This document shows positions 35,365-46,234 of a DNA stretch of 64,000 nucleotides, piece by piece. The DNA comes from Didymella arachidicola (Eukaryota > Ascomycota > Dothideomycetes > Pleosporales > Didymellaceae). The stretch lies in contig CM049993.1 in the NCBI GenBank assembly GCA_016630955.3, forward strand, positions 930,001 to 994,000. The letters run 5' to 3'. Below the pieces are notes generated by a model that searched no databases, was not told the origin of the DNA, and was given only the letters and a program-made list of their open reading frames with translations. Position 1 is the stretch's first letter, and every line of letters begins with the position of its first letter. Made by a program: the position numbers and the translations under genes.

Positions 35365-36150
35365 TTAGGAAATATCTCGACCCTTTCCAGAACGGGTGGC
35401 GTGTCACAGGGAGACCGTTGGTACGGTGTTTGGCCGCACGCCCGGGTGAAGAGAACGAACAATCATCTACGATATTCTTCGACTGATTGAGATCCAGACC
35501 CTGAATGTTCGATCTAAGTGCGAGAAGCGTGAATACGCTGGTGCGGCGGGAGGACATGGACTTTTGCTGCTGTATCGAGATGCATGTATTCCTGCAGTCG
35601 CAATGATCAGTCAGAATGCAACAAAAACCAAACAAGCCGAAGAAGAAGACATGGACTAAGATATAACGCTGTGGGTGTGACACGCAAGACAACGGCCATG
35701 TCTGCAAAGTGTGGGTGCACGGCATTGTGGGCGCCAATCAGCACCACATCATCCACGTCCCGCTTTCGTCGCCTGCTTTGCCTCGCCTTCCGTCAGCCTC
35801 AATACCCCTCTCGGTCAAGCCTCTCTGGCCCTTTCAGCAACTGGGTTCAGACTTCCCGACAAAGCTTGCGGTAATGCCGATCGATTGTGCCTTTCTGCAG
35901 TTCCCATCTTCGTGCGGTGACGGGACATGAGAAGCAAGAGTTGCGCAGTTGGAGGCGCACTTGAGATGAGGAGGCTGTACCTCAGTATGTTGACCGGTGT
36001 GTCCCAGAAAACATGGTTTCAGTGCTGACCGGATGTCTGCGTACATGCACGGAAGCGATTCTGGATCATCCAGGTTTGGAGATTGCGTCAGTCTGTCCAG
36101 GAGGCAATTTAGCAATGGATTAATAATAAATGAGTTTGCTCCATCATTCC
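35365..36150. other. Intergenic, no gene seen
   Basis: About 790 bp between the HET/ankyrin remnant and the 5S gene. Nothing supported. Confidence 0.5.
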
Positions 36151-36269
36151 ACATACGACCATAGGACGTTGAAAACAAGGCTTCCCGTTCGCTCAGCCCT
36201 ATTTAAGCAACGTACCGGCGGATTAGTAGTTAGGTGGGTGACCACTAGCGAATACCCGCTGTTGTATGT
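36151..36269 (+). rRNA. 5S ribosomal RNA
   Basis: A 119-nt sequence starting ACATACGACCATA and ending GTTGTATGT, so that ACATAC and GTATGT pair as helix I. The internal control region (GATTAGTAGTTAGGTGGGTG, then ACCACTAGCGAATAC) matches fungal 5S genes closely. A run of five T (36269-36273), then a second T run at 36276-36280, gives the Pol III terminator. It is a solitary copy outside the rDNA, as is normal for filamentous ascomycetes, where 5S genes are dispersed. Confidence 0.93.
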
Positions 36270-36544
36270 TTTTGGTTTTTGCTACCTCAGGTTTGATCTG
36301 AGTCTTTCCCTGTTCTGCATGATTGCTTTGAGAACTGACGGGCAATGTGCATGAATGGGGATGGCGAGTATCGGGCCGCAGGTCGGGAGAGTGAATGTGA
36401 GTGTGCAGCAGCGTCTCGATAGTCGGTCCTCTAACCAGGTGATATGGTATCTTGATATTTGTACAAGTCCGCCTTCCAATACTAACGAACGTTCTGGTAT
36501 CTTCTGGTATCTTTACTCCGATTTCTGCCTCTTTTCCGGTGGTT

Positions 36545-37527
36545 CTACTCGGTGGCGTCCAGACTTCCCTTGCCACTTGTTGCAGCCGGCACGCTGCCCT
36601 TTTGCTGCCTCAGCTTTTCCTCGAACTTCTCGAACTCCTTCATTGCAATTTCCTCTTCCTGATCGAGGACCTGTTGTACGCCCTTGACTTCCTCAATGTA
36701 ATGCATCAACATGCTCTCGATACCATTTTTCAATGTTACCGTGCTGCTGTCACACGTCCTGCATGCGCCGCGCAGCTTCAACAGAACCTGTCCGTCCACG
36801 AACCCGCGGAAATCGATGTCGCCTCCATCTTCTTGGATCGCCGGTCGAATGCGTGTCTCGAGAAGCTCTTTGATCATACCAACAACCTCATCGTCGTTCT
36901 CGTCGTATGCCAGGCTATCCACCTCGGAGCCTCCCTGCCCCTCTTCGCCGGCCTTGGCCTCAACAGTGTTAACGATCGGTGCGCCGGATGTCAATGTCTC
37001 GTTAATGACGGCGAACACTTCAGGCTTGATGTGTGCCCACGGTGTGGAGGAATCTTTTGTCACGGTGATGTAGTCCACGCCAAAGAAGACACTAGTCACT
37101 CCGTCGATGTTCATAAGCTGGGCTGCGAGCGGGGAGGGGTGAGGCGGCGCGAGAGTCGAACGGGGCGAGACATATTCGAGAAAGCCTGAGGATATCGTTT
37201 CGGGAAGGACTCGCATGTTGGGGTTGAACTTGAGAGCCTGCTTATGTCAGTATGGCGCAAGATACCAGAGATTGATGCGCTTACATCAGCGTTTGGTGTA
37301 GGTTCTGTCTGGATGAACATTGTTCGTCGTGTGACAGTCGCAGCAGGCGATAGAGCGCCCTGGCTCCATGGCTGCGCCCGCGGTCGATGCTGTGCTGGTG
37401 CGGATGTGATGGGCGACGACTTCTGGTGTAGACATCTTGTGGCGATGCGCGGTGTGGAGGAACGGACGGAAGGAGCTGCTCGTATGAGACTGCGCAGAGC
37501 AGCGCGAGACATTGTTATTGAAGCCAT
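36545..37527 (-). CDS. NFU1: NifU-like Fe-S cluster scaffold, mitochondrial (NFU1)
   Basis: Exons 37285-37527 and 36545-37237 with a 47-bp intron (37238-37284, GTAAGC...GCAG) give 311 aa. The N-terminus is a basic, Ser/Arg-rich mitochondrial presequence. The Nfu N-terminal domain starts MFIQTEPTPNAD/ALKFNPN, and the intron falls inside it. The C-terminal NifU domain carries the CxxC cluster-binding motif (GACRTCDSS, C240 and C243) and DGGDIDFRGFVDGQVLLKL. The protein delivers 4Fe-4S clusters to enzymes such as lipoate synthase in mitochondria. The start at 37527 is preferred because it begins the presequence; a second Met follows five codons later. Confidence 0.95.
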
Positions 37528-38183
37528 TATATTGTGTGTATGTGGAATTACTATGCAAAGATTCGAGTTTGCGAAATGGCGATGTTGACTGTTTGGAAGT
37601 GGAAGATTCGGGGTTCGGCAATATGACGTTAGATTATTCAGCGGGTGGAGGTTTCCTTCTTCAGCCAATCATACCTTATGCTTTTGACTACCACGCGAGA
37701 TCCTCCAAACCGTGGGATCTTGAGGATGTAGTCGCCTATCTTACGAGGTCATCGAAGTATACAAACAGACGTTAAATCGAGTGCTTCCATCATTGCCACC
37801 AGATCTGAAGCTGCGCAGAATAAGCACGAATGGGACAGACGAGTTGTGAACAGCTGTAGGAAAGTCCAGTGGGCCTAGCCAAACAACTGTGCAGTGACAA
37901 CACAGTGGCTACCTCAATGTTATGCTTAATAACTTCGTCCTTCTGAATACAAGGCGGATCTCGTAAGACGATTGTCGCCGAATATCGCCCCCTTCGAACA
38001 TTGGGGGCTGAGAAGGCGCGCGTTGGAGCAGCAACACTGCGAGTCTACATTCCTCCATTCCTTTCCTTATCACTTCTTGCCTCTTCCATGGCTGGCGTCT
38101 GTACGACTTTAGAACCTAGTTCGAGCCATTTGCGACATACCGAGAGATGTTCATGGCCTCCGACATCTCCTGATCCATCGTCT
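37528..38183. other. NFU1 promoter and intergenic
   Basis: About 650 bp. Nothing beyond the presumed promoter is seen. Confidence 0.5.
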
Positions 38184-38808
38184 TGCGAGCCTTATGCGAT
38201 ACATCTCAGCCTCACGACGCAATCGATGGCGCTCAGATCGAGGATAAAGCGTTTCTGCTGGTATTATCCTGCCAATGTGCGCAGTGTCAACCAAAGGTAC
38301 TCCCTGCTTTCGGCCTCTCTCGCAATCATATAGATATTTCGTCTGGCCTGACCCCGGCTTCGCCATGGTACTATGCACCACAGTTAGCTGCTCATGAGTC
38401 ACGCAATGGCTCTGCTGATTTCTGGTCGTCGTGGTGCGTCTTTCTAGAGATTCTACATACTCTTCGTGGTCCTGATGTAATATGGCTGAAAGAGTACGAC
38501 GGAATCGGTAATGGCTCGAAGCACTCTCACGTCAATTTGTTCGCAACCGAAAGGCTACTCAACGAGCGGACGGATACCTCGCACCGCGACATGTATCCCT
38601 TAGTTTGGATAAAGGCATTCTCAAGCCGCGTCAAACTGCGAGACCATCAGCCATAGAGGTTACTCAGAAGATCATAACGTCTGATGATCAATTCAGGCTC
38701 ATGTACAGCTGCAACCTGTGCTACGATCCTGAAAAGGATTCTGAATATATAAGTAGCATAATGGAGAAGCTTGAAGTCGCCCCCGGCTTTCCACTCCAGA
38801 GCCTGTAG
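38184..38808 (+). pseudogene. Protein-kinase C-lobe remnant
   Basis: One frame contains a degraded DFG segment (LPAFGLSRN), an activation-loop/APE-like segment (PWYYAPQLAAHESRN) and the kinase subdomain IX motif SADFWSSWCVFLEILHTLRG. After a one-base frameshift near 38,600-38,615 the next frame continues with KPRQTARPSAIEV, equivalent to subdomain XI (RPSA.EL). Upstream of about 38,250 the frame carrying the expected catalytic loop is broken. The Asp of DFG is Ala and the invariant Glu of APE is Gln, so it could not be a normal kinase even if repaired. The layout resembles the Ser/Thr kinases often found beside HET genes in fungi. No ATG-led complete gene exists here. Confidence 0.7.
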
Positions 38809-39417
38809 GTCCAGAAAGCAGTGCGTCCATATATCTGATCATGCGTCCTCCCCCTCGACCCCGTCTTGCCGACTGTATGTCTGCTCATCGCAAATGCTAG
38901 GCGTTTCTAGATCATGGAGACTGGAGGGATGGTTTTCGGGTTAGAGTGGGCGGCGATTATAGACAGAGAGAAGACAATCTTAGATCTCCCTGCTAGGTAC
39001 AGAACGGGCAGAACAAAGCGGGTAAGATGGTAGAAGACCACGGATCGTGGCGGCCTGCCTGAGAAGCCACAAGTCGAGAAACGCGATTCGATATCATTCC
39101 CGAGTGCGTCGAAGGAACGCAAGGAGGATGTGACTTCAAAGCATGTCTGCACAACTTCAACCGTATGTTACAAAACTAATAGAGCAGCATGTGACATCGT
39201 CAAGTCCACGACCAAGCAACGTGACGCGTACAACCAGCTCGGTGCTGGAAGGACAATGTGCTCATACCATCCGATAATTCTCAGGGTTCACAACATCACC
39301 ACAGTTATCAGCATGGCAAATGACATTTCGAACAGTCAATGTGTGTGATTCCAATCCAAAAGTATATACAAGAAGATGTCACCCATCTATCATACGTCAT
39401 GGAGCTACTTAGAAAGT
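38809..39417. other. Intergenic, 609 bp
   Basis: 3' side of the LPMO gene. No gene seen. Confidence 0.5.
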
Positions 39418-40407
39418 CTAAGCAGCCTGCTCCTTGAGCCAAGCAACGAAGGTCTCAAGGGTGAACTCCTCAGGCAGAGCACTGCCAGAAGAGGCAGGAG
39501 CAGAGGCAGTCGGGCTGGCAACGGGGGTCTCAGCAGCGACCGATGTCGGAGCAGAGGTAGCAGCGGGAGCGGAGGCGGAAGCAGCGGGAGCAGAGGCAGC
39601 AGCACTAGTAGCAACAGCGGACGAGAGGACAGCGGAGGTAGCAGCAGTGGGTGTGGCGATAGCAGTGCCGTTGGAAGCAGCAGAGGTAGCAGGAGCAGGA
39701 GAAGCATTGCCAGAGCCGCCGCAGGTTGCAACGGGACCACCAGGGGCGGTGTAGGTCGAGGCATCGAAGCCGTTGTAGACGTTAGGGATGTAGATGTCAG
39801 CGTCCTCAGCCTTGTAGGCGCCAGGAAGGGAGATAGTAGGGCCACATGCACCCTTGGAGCCAGTGCCGGTGATTTTGAGCTGCGCGCAGCCAATGTAGAA
39901 CTGGGCACCACCAACGGTCTGGGCGCCGTGGAGAGCAAGCATCTCAGAGCGGAGGAGGTACTCTCCGCTGGCGAGGCCGGTAGGCAGCTTGAACTCGTGG
40001 GTCATGTTGGCGGCCTGCATGATCTCGTTGGCCCACTTGCCATCAACCTGATCCTGCTCATCGATCTTGAACCAGCCGGCACCGATACCAGTTGCCTGAG
40101 AAGCATCGTCGACAGGTCCGTACAAGAAGTGAGTGATGGGCCCAGGGTGGCCAGAGCTGTCCCACTGGACCTTGATAGAGTCACCCTCAGCGGCGGCAAC
40201 GGTCTCGACGCCAGAGGGAACCTTGGAACCACCAACGTTGCAAGCCATGTCGTCAGACTTGACATCGGTGACAGGGCTGTTGGAAGGAGGCATCCTAATG
40301 CCAACCTGGTAGCCGGGAGTCTCATCGTTGACCCAGAACTGGTGGAAGTTCTGGTGAGCGGAGGCAGCGCCGAGAAGGGCGGTAGCAATGATAGTCTTGG
40401 AGAACAT
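39418..40407 (-). CDS. AA9 lytic polysaccharide monooxygenase
   Basis: Single exon, 329 aa. Signal peptide MFSKTIIATALLGAASA is cleaved before His18, which becomes the N-terminal His of the copper-binding histidine brace. The second brace His is H87 in SSGHPGPITHFLYGP. The third conserved His and the axial Tyr are in EMLALHGAQ (H160) and QFYIGCAQLKITG (Y171). These residues define a secreted, copper-dependent AA9 enzyme that oxidatively cleaves cellulose or related glucans. After the catalytic domain (to about residue 240) comes an Ala/Ser/Thr/Pro linker and a short end LPEEFTLETFVAWLKEQA. There is no CBM1. The start at 40405-40407 is set by the signal peptide; the longer upstream frame is UTR. 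Confidence 0.93.
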   Translation of the reverse strand: MFSKTIIATALLGAASAHQNFHQFWVNDETPGYQVGIRMPPSNSPVTDVKSDDMACNVGGSKVPSGVETVAAAEGDSIKVQWDSSGHPGPITHFLYGPVDDASQATGIGAGWFKIDEQDQVDGKWANEIMQAANMTHEFKLPTGLASGEYLLRSEMLALHGAQTVGGAQFYIGCAQLKITGTGSKGACGPTISLPGAYKAEDADIYIPNVYNGFDASTYTAPGGPVATCGGSGNASPAPATSAASNGTAIATPTAATSAVLSSAVATSAAASAPAASASAPAATSAPTSVAAETPVASPTASAPASSGSALPEEFTLETFVAWLKEQAA

Positions 40408-41237
40408 CTTGAGGTTTCTTTGGTTGGAAGGTATTCTGTGAAGTATGTACAACAATTGACTCAGTGATGCCGGATCACGAAAAGAATGTGAAGTAGCGAA
40501 TGAAAAAAATGAATGGACTGTTGCAAGCAACTGAAAGAAGGACTGGCCGTTGGAATGATCAAGGAGAGTATTGCTGGGCTCGCTGCGCTTTTAAAGCTCT
40601 GCGGGCCAAGATGAGGGCTCCTCGATATGCTGCCGCAACAATTAATTTGATACCCAGGCTTGTCGCATGGATCCTTCACGACATCCATTGCCGCCTTTCT
40701 CATCTTGGGGCGCGAAGCGAGTCGCCCAGGCGGGAACCATGTTCTCGATAACATGGATGAGGCAGCAGCTTGACCTATACCGGAGTAGTCGCGAAGCCTG
40801 TCGTGCGAGGCTGCGGTGCAGGGCCTCGTTGTGGACAGCCGAGATTGGGTGGATTTGATGGTGGAGACATCAGTGTTTTGAAACTCGCCACATGGGGTTT
40901 AGCGAGACCAGCATTGCATTGTTCAGCGCTCCGTGCTGTTTCAAAACTTCTGTGACAGGCGGCAGCCAGGATGCTGTTCCTGCAGCGCTTCGCACTTCAT
41001 TCGCATTCGCCTGCAACGTCATGACGTTGGCGATGTTCCTGGCGGCGCAAATGTATTCATGAAGAAGACGAAAGCTGTATGCATCACAACGAACGCCAAA
41101 CAGAGCATGGTTGTGTGGGAAGCTCGGAGATGATTCGTTTTTCCGGACGATCGAAGCGGCTGTCGAAGATTTGAGGATTTCTTTTCTCATGACATGTGCA
41201 GCGTATCGCTCGCTCTACACGCCGGAGACCAACTCCG
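40408..41237. other. AA9 promoter and intergenic
   Basis: About 830 bp. Nothing else is supported. Confidence 0.5.
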
Positions 41238-41900
41238 CTACACCCTAGCAACTGTAATGAACCTAGTGGGGCTTGTATTGAGTGTTGTCGGCAGTGGAGC
41301 AATTGTTTTCGATTCATTAACGCCCTCGAGTGGGTCACGAACTGGTGTAGGCGCCACATGCAGCTGACTGCTGGTGGTGGGGACGGCGCTACCTTCACGT
41401 ATTGCTGGCGACGCGCTCACGACTGCTGTAGATGTTTGCTTGTTTGCAGACAATGAGACAAGCGCTGTGTATGCGGACGCAGAGCCGCGCAATACGTCCT
41501 CGGTAAGTATAATCCTGACCTCCTGTACAGCCCAATTACTGGGCGCCGGTTGCAATGCCACGAATAACCGTACACCAAGTGCGATTGAGGCCAACCAGAA
41601 TGTCAAGAGAAAGAAAACGGCTGCAAGGATCCAAGATAGTGGGACGGCTTTTCGCGGAGTCCTTTGCGGCTGAGGCCGAGGGGGTAACGGGATTTCGTCG
41701 AAGCGGGGCATCGGAATACACATGGGCGCCGCGTACTGCGGGTAGCAAGGCTCGAATGTCTCAGTCTTGATATTGAATGGTCTTTGATCTTCGAATGCGC
41801 TCTTGCTTGTCCATCGTGGTAGTTGTTGTGAATAGTAAGTGGGTAGAGGTGTAGTGTTTGATGTAATGTCGTTCGAAGGCACGCGCTTGTGGAAGGCCAT
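41238..41900 (-). CDS. Single-pass membrane protein of unknown function
   Basis: 220 aa from the ATG at 41900. A cytosol-type N-terminal half (about 85 residues, Pro-rich: PLPPRPQPQRTPRK) is followed by one hydrophobic segment, LSWILAAVFFLLTFWLASIALGV (residues ~88-110; charge pattern predicts N-in). A Ser/Thr-rich C-terminal region follows, without cysteines or known domain. Its overall plan resembles many uncharacterised ascomycete wall-sensor-like or small membrane proteins. I do not recognise it. It has no intron and a clean start. Confidence 0.65.
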   Translation of the reverse strand: MAFHKRVPSNDITSNTTPLPTYYSQQLPRWTSKSAFEDQRPFNIKTETFEPCYPQYAAPMCIPMPRFDEIPLPPRPQPQRTPRKAVPLSWILAAVFFLLTFWLASIALGVRLFVALQPAPSNWAVQEVRIILTEDVLRGSASAYTALVSLSANKQTSTAVVSASPAIREGSAVPTTSSQLHVAPTPVRDPLEGVNESKTIAPLPTTLNTSPTRFITVARV

Positions 41901-43072
41901 GGTGGTTTGAGATTACGTCAATTTGCTAAAAGAGAAGACAGTTCGATGAAATTTGAGAGCCAGCTCAAGGTGTGATACGAGGCAAACGGGAAAAGACGAT
42001 CTTAGGGCAACGTGTAGGTTTCTGTGGATTAAGAGATTCACCGTCAGCGGGAAAGGCTGGCAGATCAACCAAACCGGTCGATCAGCGATACCCACTCTGG
42101 ATCATGGCGGGTTGCGCCACTGATCGTAGCCAGCAATCATCGTGTGAATGTATTCACTCTGTTTGGTGTTTTTGACGCGGTGTGTTCGACGGAAAGTTCG
42201 ATCATCGTCAACGATTGGACGAGCGCGACCCGTTTCGTGCGGTGGTTGGGGTGGGATTTGCGCACGGCCTTGCCAACACCGCTTCCACCGTCATGATGAG
42301 CGGCTCTAGAGACGGCGCGACACTTGTGCAGGATTGTCTTTTGCCCTATGTAGTATCGACCTCTGCTTCTGCATCTCCTGCAGGTTGGGAGCCTGTTATA
42401 GACTCAGCCTCACCAGCTACCAACGCGTGCTCCTGCTCCAATCTCAATTGCGCGGCGTCGCCCCAAACCGCAGAATTAGTTCAGATTGTACCGTGCCTCT
42501 CTCGACGGCGGTGGTAGGCAAAATTGTTCGTTTTGCAATCCTTAATTGTTGTCGTTGCGCGCAAATTTGCTTTTACCTGCAATTTACCGCGGCCCGTTTT
42601 GAAGTACCTGGTAGCCGGGACTATGGTGTAGCATGTCAGAGCTGATACTTCGACGGTCAACGCCTCCATGGAGGGAGTGTTTACGGACAAGAGTCGTCTC
42701 CGCGTTACGATCAGTGCGGGTTGCGTTGGGCAGTCACACGACGCGTCGGAACACATGTCAGTCTTACGTTCACCACCCCATTGACGCTGGCTGAAACAAT
42801 ACCTTTGCAATACGCACATCCGCAACAATTAAAAACTCGAATGTAGTACGAGGTTTCAAGGGCGAAGCGGAGTGTGAGTAAAGGCAAGTGTTGAGAGGCT
42901 AGAAACCTGAAGATACTATACTATGTTCGAGGACAGATGTTGAACATAACACAGGACGAAAGGAAGCACATCCTTTCCCCATCAGCGACAGCAGACCAAT
43001 GCTGCATCTGTGACCTGCACAGCGCATCGCCTGCTCCAGAACACCCAACCCCTTGTAAAGCCTTAAACTTCC
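41901..43072. other. Intergenic, no gene seen
   Basis: About 1.2 kb. Short frames near 42182-42645 look non-coding. Confidence 0.5.
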
Positions 43073-43883
43073 TCATTGTGCCACAAGAGCAACAGCGACC
43101 CTCCTAGCCCTGATAGCCAGACTCTCGACCTTCTTCTCCGCCTTGCGCTTCGCATTTCTGGCCTTGATCTTCGCCTGCGCACCCTTAACCTGCTGGATCA
43201 AGAAATCGACACCCTCGTCAGCACGCGCGCCGTACGTCAAGTGGGCTGGTAGAACGAGCAGCTGGCCACGGCAAACGGCGTCTCCAGGTTGGCAGATGAT
43301 CTTAACCTTGTCGGCCGGGAAGTTGGGGATCTGGTTCTTATCCTGCTGCTTCTGGGTATCGCCGTAGAGGACGACACCAGCGATCTGATCCTGAACAGCA
43401 GCGTTGAGCTCCTCGATGGCACGATGGTTGACAGCAGCACCCTGGGAGTAGCCACCTGTTACGATGACCGAGTTGGGGCACTTCTGTGCCATGGAGTTGA
43501 TAGTGTCTTGCATCAGCGTCTTTGAGGCAGCATCTGTACCTCCTGGAATGGCGTTTGTGCCAATGGTAGCAGCGTAATCGATACCCTCTGTTGCGACAGC
43601 ATTGGCGCCAAACTCCTGCTTCAGTCCGTCTGAGGTGGGAGGACCAACGACGGAACCCTGGATAACTTAGCGTTTTATCTCGCCAGTAAGAAGAACCACA
43701 TACCATGTTGCCTATCTCGGTTGATCCACGAGCCCAAGCGAACAAAATGTCTCTACATCCGCCGGAGGAGAATTCCTTCGAGATCGTGCCAGTTCCACCA
43801 AGGCCGAGCTGGCGCGTCTCGATCGGACCGGCGGCAGCGAAGCTGACAAGAGCACTGATTACAATTGAAGACTGGAAGTACAT
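43073..43883 (-). CDS. Cutinase (CE5)
   Basis: Exons 43704-43883 and 43073-43657, with a 46-bp intron (43658-43703, GTATGT...CCAG), give 254 aa. A signal peptide (MYFQSSIVISALVSFAAAG) is followed by the cutinase fold: CRDILFAWARGSTEIGNM/GSVVGPP, the nucleophile in GGYSQGAAV (S131), the Asp in CQPGDAVCRG (D186) and the His in LPAHLTYG (H199). Secreted cutinases hydrolyse plant cutin polyester. After the last helix the protein carries a Lys/Arg/Ala-rich tail of about 35 residues (AKIKARNAKRKAEKK...), which standard cutinases lack. Another ATG seven codons upstream (43904) is possible, but the chosen one begins the signal peptide. Confidence 0.93.
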
Positions 43884-45195
43884 GGTGGACAGAGTTGAGA
43901 ACAATGGATATCGATGTAGGCTTCAATAGTATGAACAGGTATAGTGAGTGGATGTAGAAGCGAAAGTAATTGGGCTCGGTCCTGCGAGGAAGTAGATATG
44001 GTTGAAGAGCCAACTGCTGCTGGTGTCTACTTTGAGCTGGCGACGAAGTCTCTTTAAGTTTGAGTTTTCTTGTACCGCCAAGTCCACCTATGGCTCGTTT
44101 GGAATGAACGCAAAGGCACGACCCAGACATGCCAAGTAAAGGAGAGGTTGTTTAATTGGGAGGATCAAGATTCTGAAGAATGCCGCCACGATCGAGTTCA
44201 GGTACCGAGGAAGACAGTGATCAGTGCCAGTTCTCATTGGCCGTTTCGAGGCAACCTTGGACGTTGTTTATGCGGTCGAGAGACGTCGAGTCGTGCATTC
44301 GACTTGATAGTTCGCAGATCCTGGTATCTGAACATGGACCAAGCCCAAGGCTCCGCCTCGTGTAGATGCGCCAGGGCAGTTCTATCTGCGCGTACTGCCC
44401 CTCTACCAATAGTAGCCATGTTGCTCAAAACTAGCTGCCAAGATCATGCGGGATCGACATTGTGGCTCGGTAGCTTGATACGACATGGAACTAAATATTA
44501 CCAGGTAGCAGGGTAGATCCAGTGGGAGTACCGAAAGCATGGCTACTGCCTCGGATAGTATCCAGCTATAACATCAATCATTGGTTCAAGCAGAGCTGTC
44601 GGAAATGTCAGTGCCTGGTAATGAATTTGATATTTATACTACCGGCTGTCTCAGAGAGTACGCATGACGTTACGTCTTCCTAGCAACGCCCTCATGAACT
44701 TCTGAAGCTTGCATCTGCTCTGTCATGACAACACCCATAACATCCATCTCTTATTTACATGCAAGCGTGCTAGATTCAATTCCATTTCTCGAGGGGTATG
44801 TGCCGCGATGAAGCTGCCTCGGCGGTCAATCGCGTCCGGTTGTTTCATGATGTGCAGTGACGCGAAAAGCAACGCTGCGCATCAGATTCGAAACGTGGTC
44901 GACATAGGTACCGAGGCATCATCGTTGCACTGCGTATCAAAAACCAAGAGTTGGGAGAAAATCGGTTAGGCGGCATCGTAGCTTCCTGTGTGGAGCATAC
45001 GAAAGACTCTTAACGGACCAATGATAAAGACCTCTCAGTGTCTGCTTTGGTTGATCATTAACCATTCCCTCTCTGCTGTGGCATCTGCCAGGGAAGCTCT
45101 CCGCCGCTCCTACGATAGAATTTGCCTGTACTCTCCCGGCCCTTGCTCATCAATACCCCCCACAAATCCAATGCAGCAACGTCCGGCTCGATTGC
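43884..45195. other. Cutinase promoter and intergenic
   Basis: About 1.3 kb. A 148-codon plus-strand frame at 44070-44516 has no recognisable features and is not called. Confidence 0.5.
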
Positions 45196-45802
45196 TCACT
45201 TTACGTTTTTGTTGCCATCAATTTTCCACTGCCGATCCAACTTACTCTTTACAATTCCCGGATGCAACAGGATTACTGGTGCATTGCGGCCCTTGAGATC
45301 GATGGCAGGATTCCTAAAGAGTATGTTTACGGCGAGTCTTACAGCTGCGATAAGAGTATATGACTGCGATTCGGAGGTGCTGTTTTTCCAAGACATTTGG
45401 TAAGAGAGCCTGGGTCAAAAGGAGCAGCCCGAAGGTATTGTCTGCGAAAGTCATTTGGAGGTTGCCAAGGGTGACTTCGTCCAAGGTATCAGACTCGTGA
45501 AAGTGCCTAATGCCCGCGACATTCAAAAGGAGGTCGATTGGCCAGTTTTCGACTTTCTGTTTGAAGGCTTCGATGTCATCTTGCGATGAGACGTCAAGCT
45601 CAGAGGCTTCGCAGCCGAGATCAGTGATAGGCGCGCCAACACCTCTATCTGATGCTATGATTTGATAGCCCTGATTGTGATCATTATAGAGCCATCAACG
45701 TGCTTGTTCTGTTTATTTGGCTCAAGCTACCTCCATAATTAGGATCCGCGTGAGCGCGTTTCCAACGCCCGATTTAGCTCCTGTGAATACGACCGTCGGC
45801 AT
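45196..45802 (-). pseudogene. Short-chain dehydrogenase/reductase remnant
   Basis: Begins with a good ATG at 45802 and the Rossmann motif MPTVVFTGAKSGVGNAL (TGxxxGxG). A 60-bp intron (45671-45730, GTAGCT...TCAG) joins to GYQIIASDRGVGAPITDLG and ELDVSSQDDIEAF. The NAG motif appears as NVAGI, followed by FADNTFGLLLLTQALLPNVL. About 15 residues expected before the catalytic YxxxK appear deleted. YRSCK is present, but the frame then shifts: the continuation AVNILFRNPAIDLKGRNAP is in another frame near 45,196-45,350. The C-terminus is short. It was an NAD(P)-dependent reductase gene and is now broken. Confidence 0.75.
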
Positions 45803-46234
45803 GACCTTTACTACTGTACAGCTTAGTGTTTCTGTTATTTGACCGGTCACGAAAAACCAGTCTGTGTATAATGTTCTTGTTGGAATGTAGCTGCAGATAA
45901 TCATTCATTTCTTCTATAATGCGCAAACGACTTCATTCTCGTTATACAGCAGTGAGACAGTGGCACGAAACAATTTGGCTACCGCACCCATTCGCTTCAA
46001 AGAAAACAGCTTGCAATGAATTATTTACCCTAGACGAAAGAGGGGATGACCTTGCCACAATGGACCTGATTACGCTTGCATCTCCAAAAATACGCCCTTT
46101 CACTAAACACATCCCCTGAACACCAGCTCTGCTCAACAGAAATACGCCGGTGTTTCTAATCCTCTTATCGCCTCTTTATCACTGCTCTCATGCAGCTCTG
46201 CGACCTGCTCTTGCCTGGGCGGTGAAGTGGTGGA
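45803..46234. other. Intergenic, 432 bp
   Basis: Between the SDR remnant and the 3' end of the next minus-strand gene. Nothing seen. Confidence 0.5.

Noticed and set aside
39376..40467. 363-codon plus-strand open frame rich in Ser/Gly/Arg
   Set aside because: It is the mirror of the GC-rich AA9 gene and its Ala/Ser linker; low-complexity composition and no domain.
44070..44516. 148-codon plus-strand frame
   Set aside because: No ordered features; biased Cys/Arg/Ser content typical of non-coding frames.
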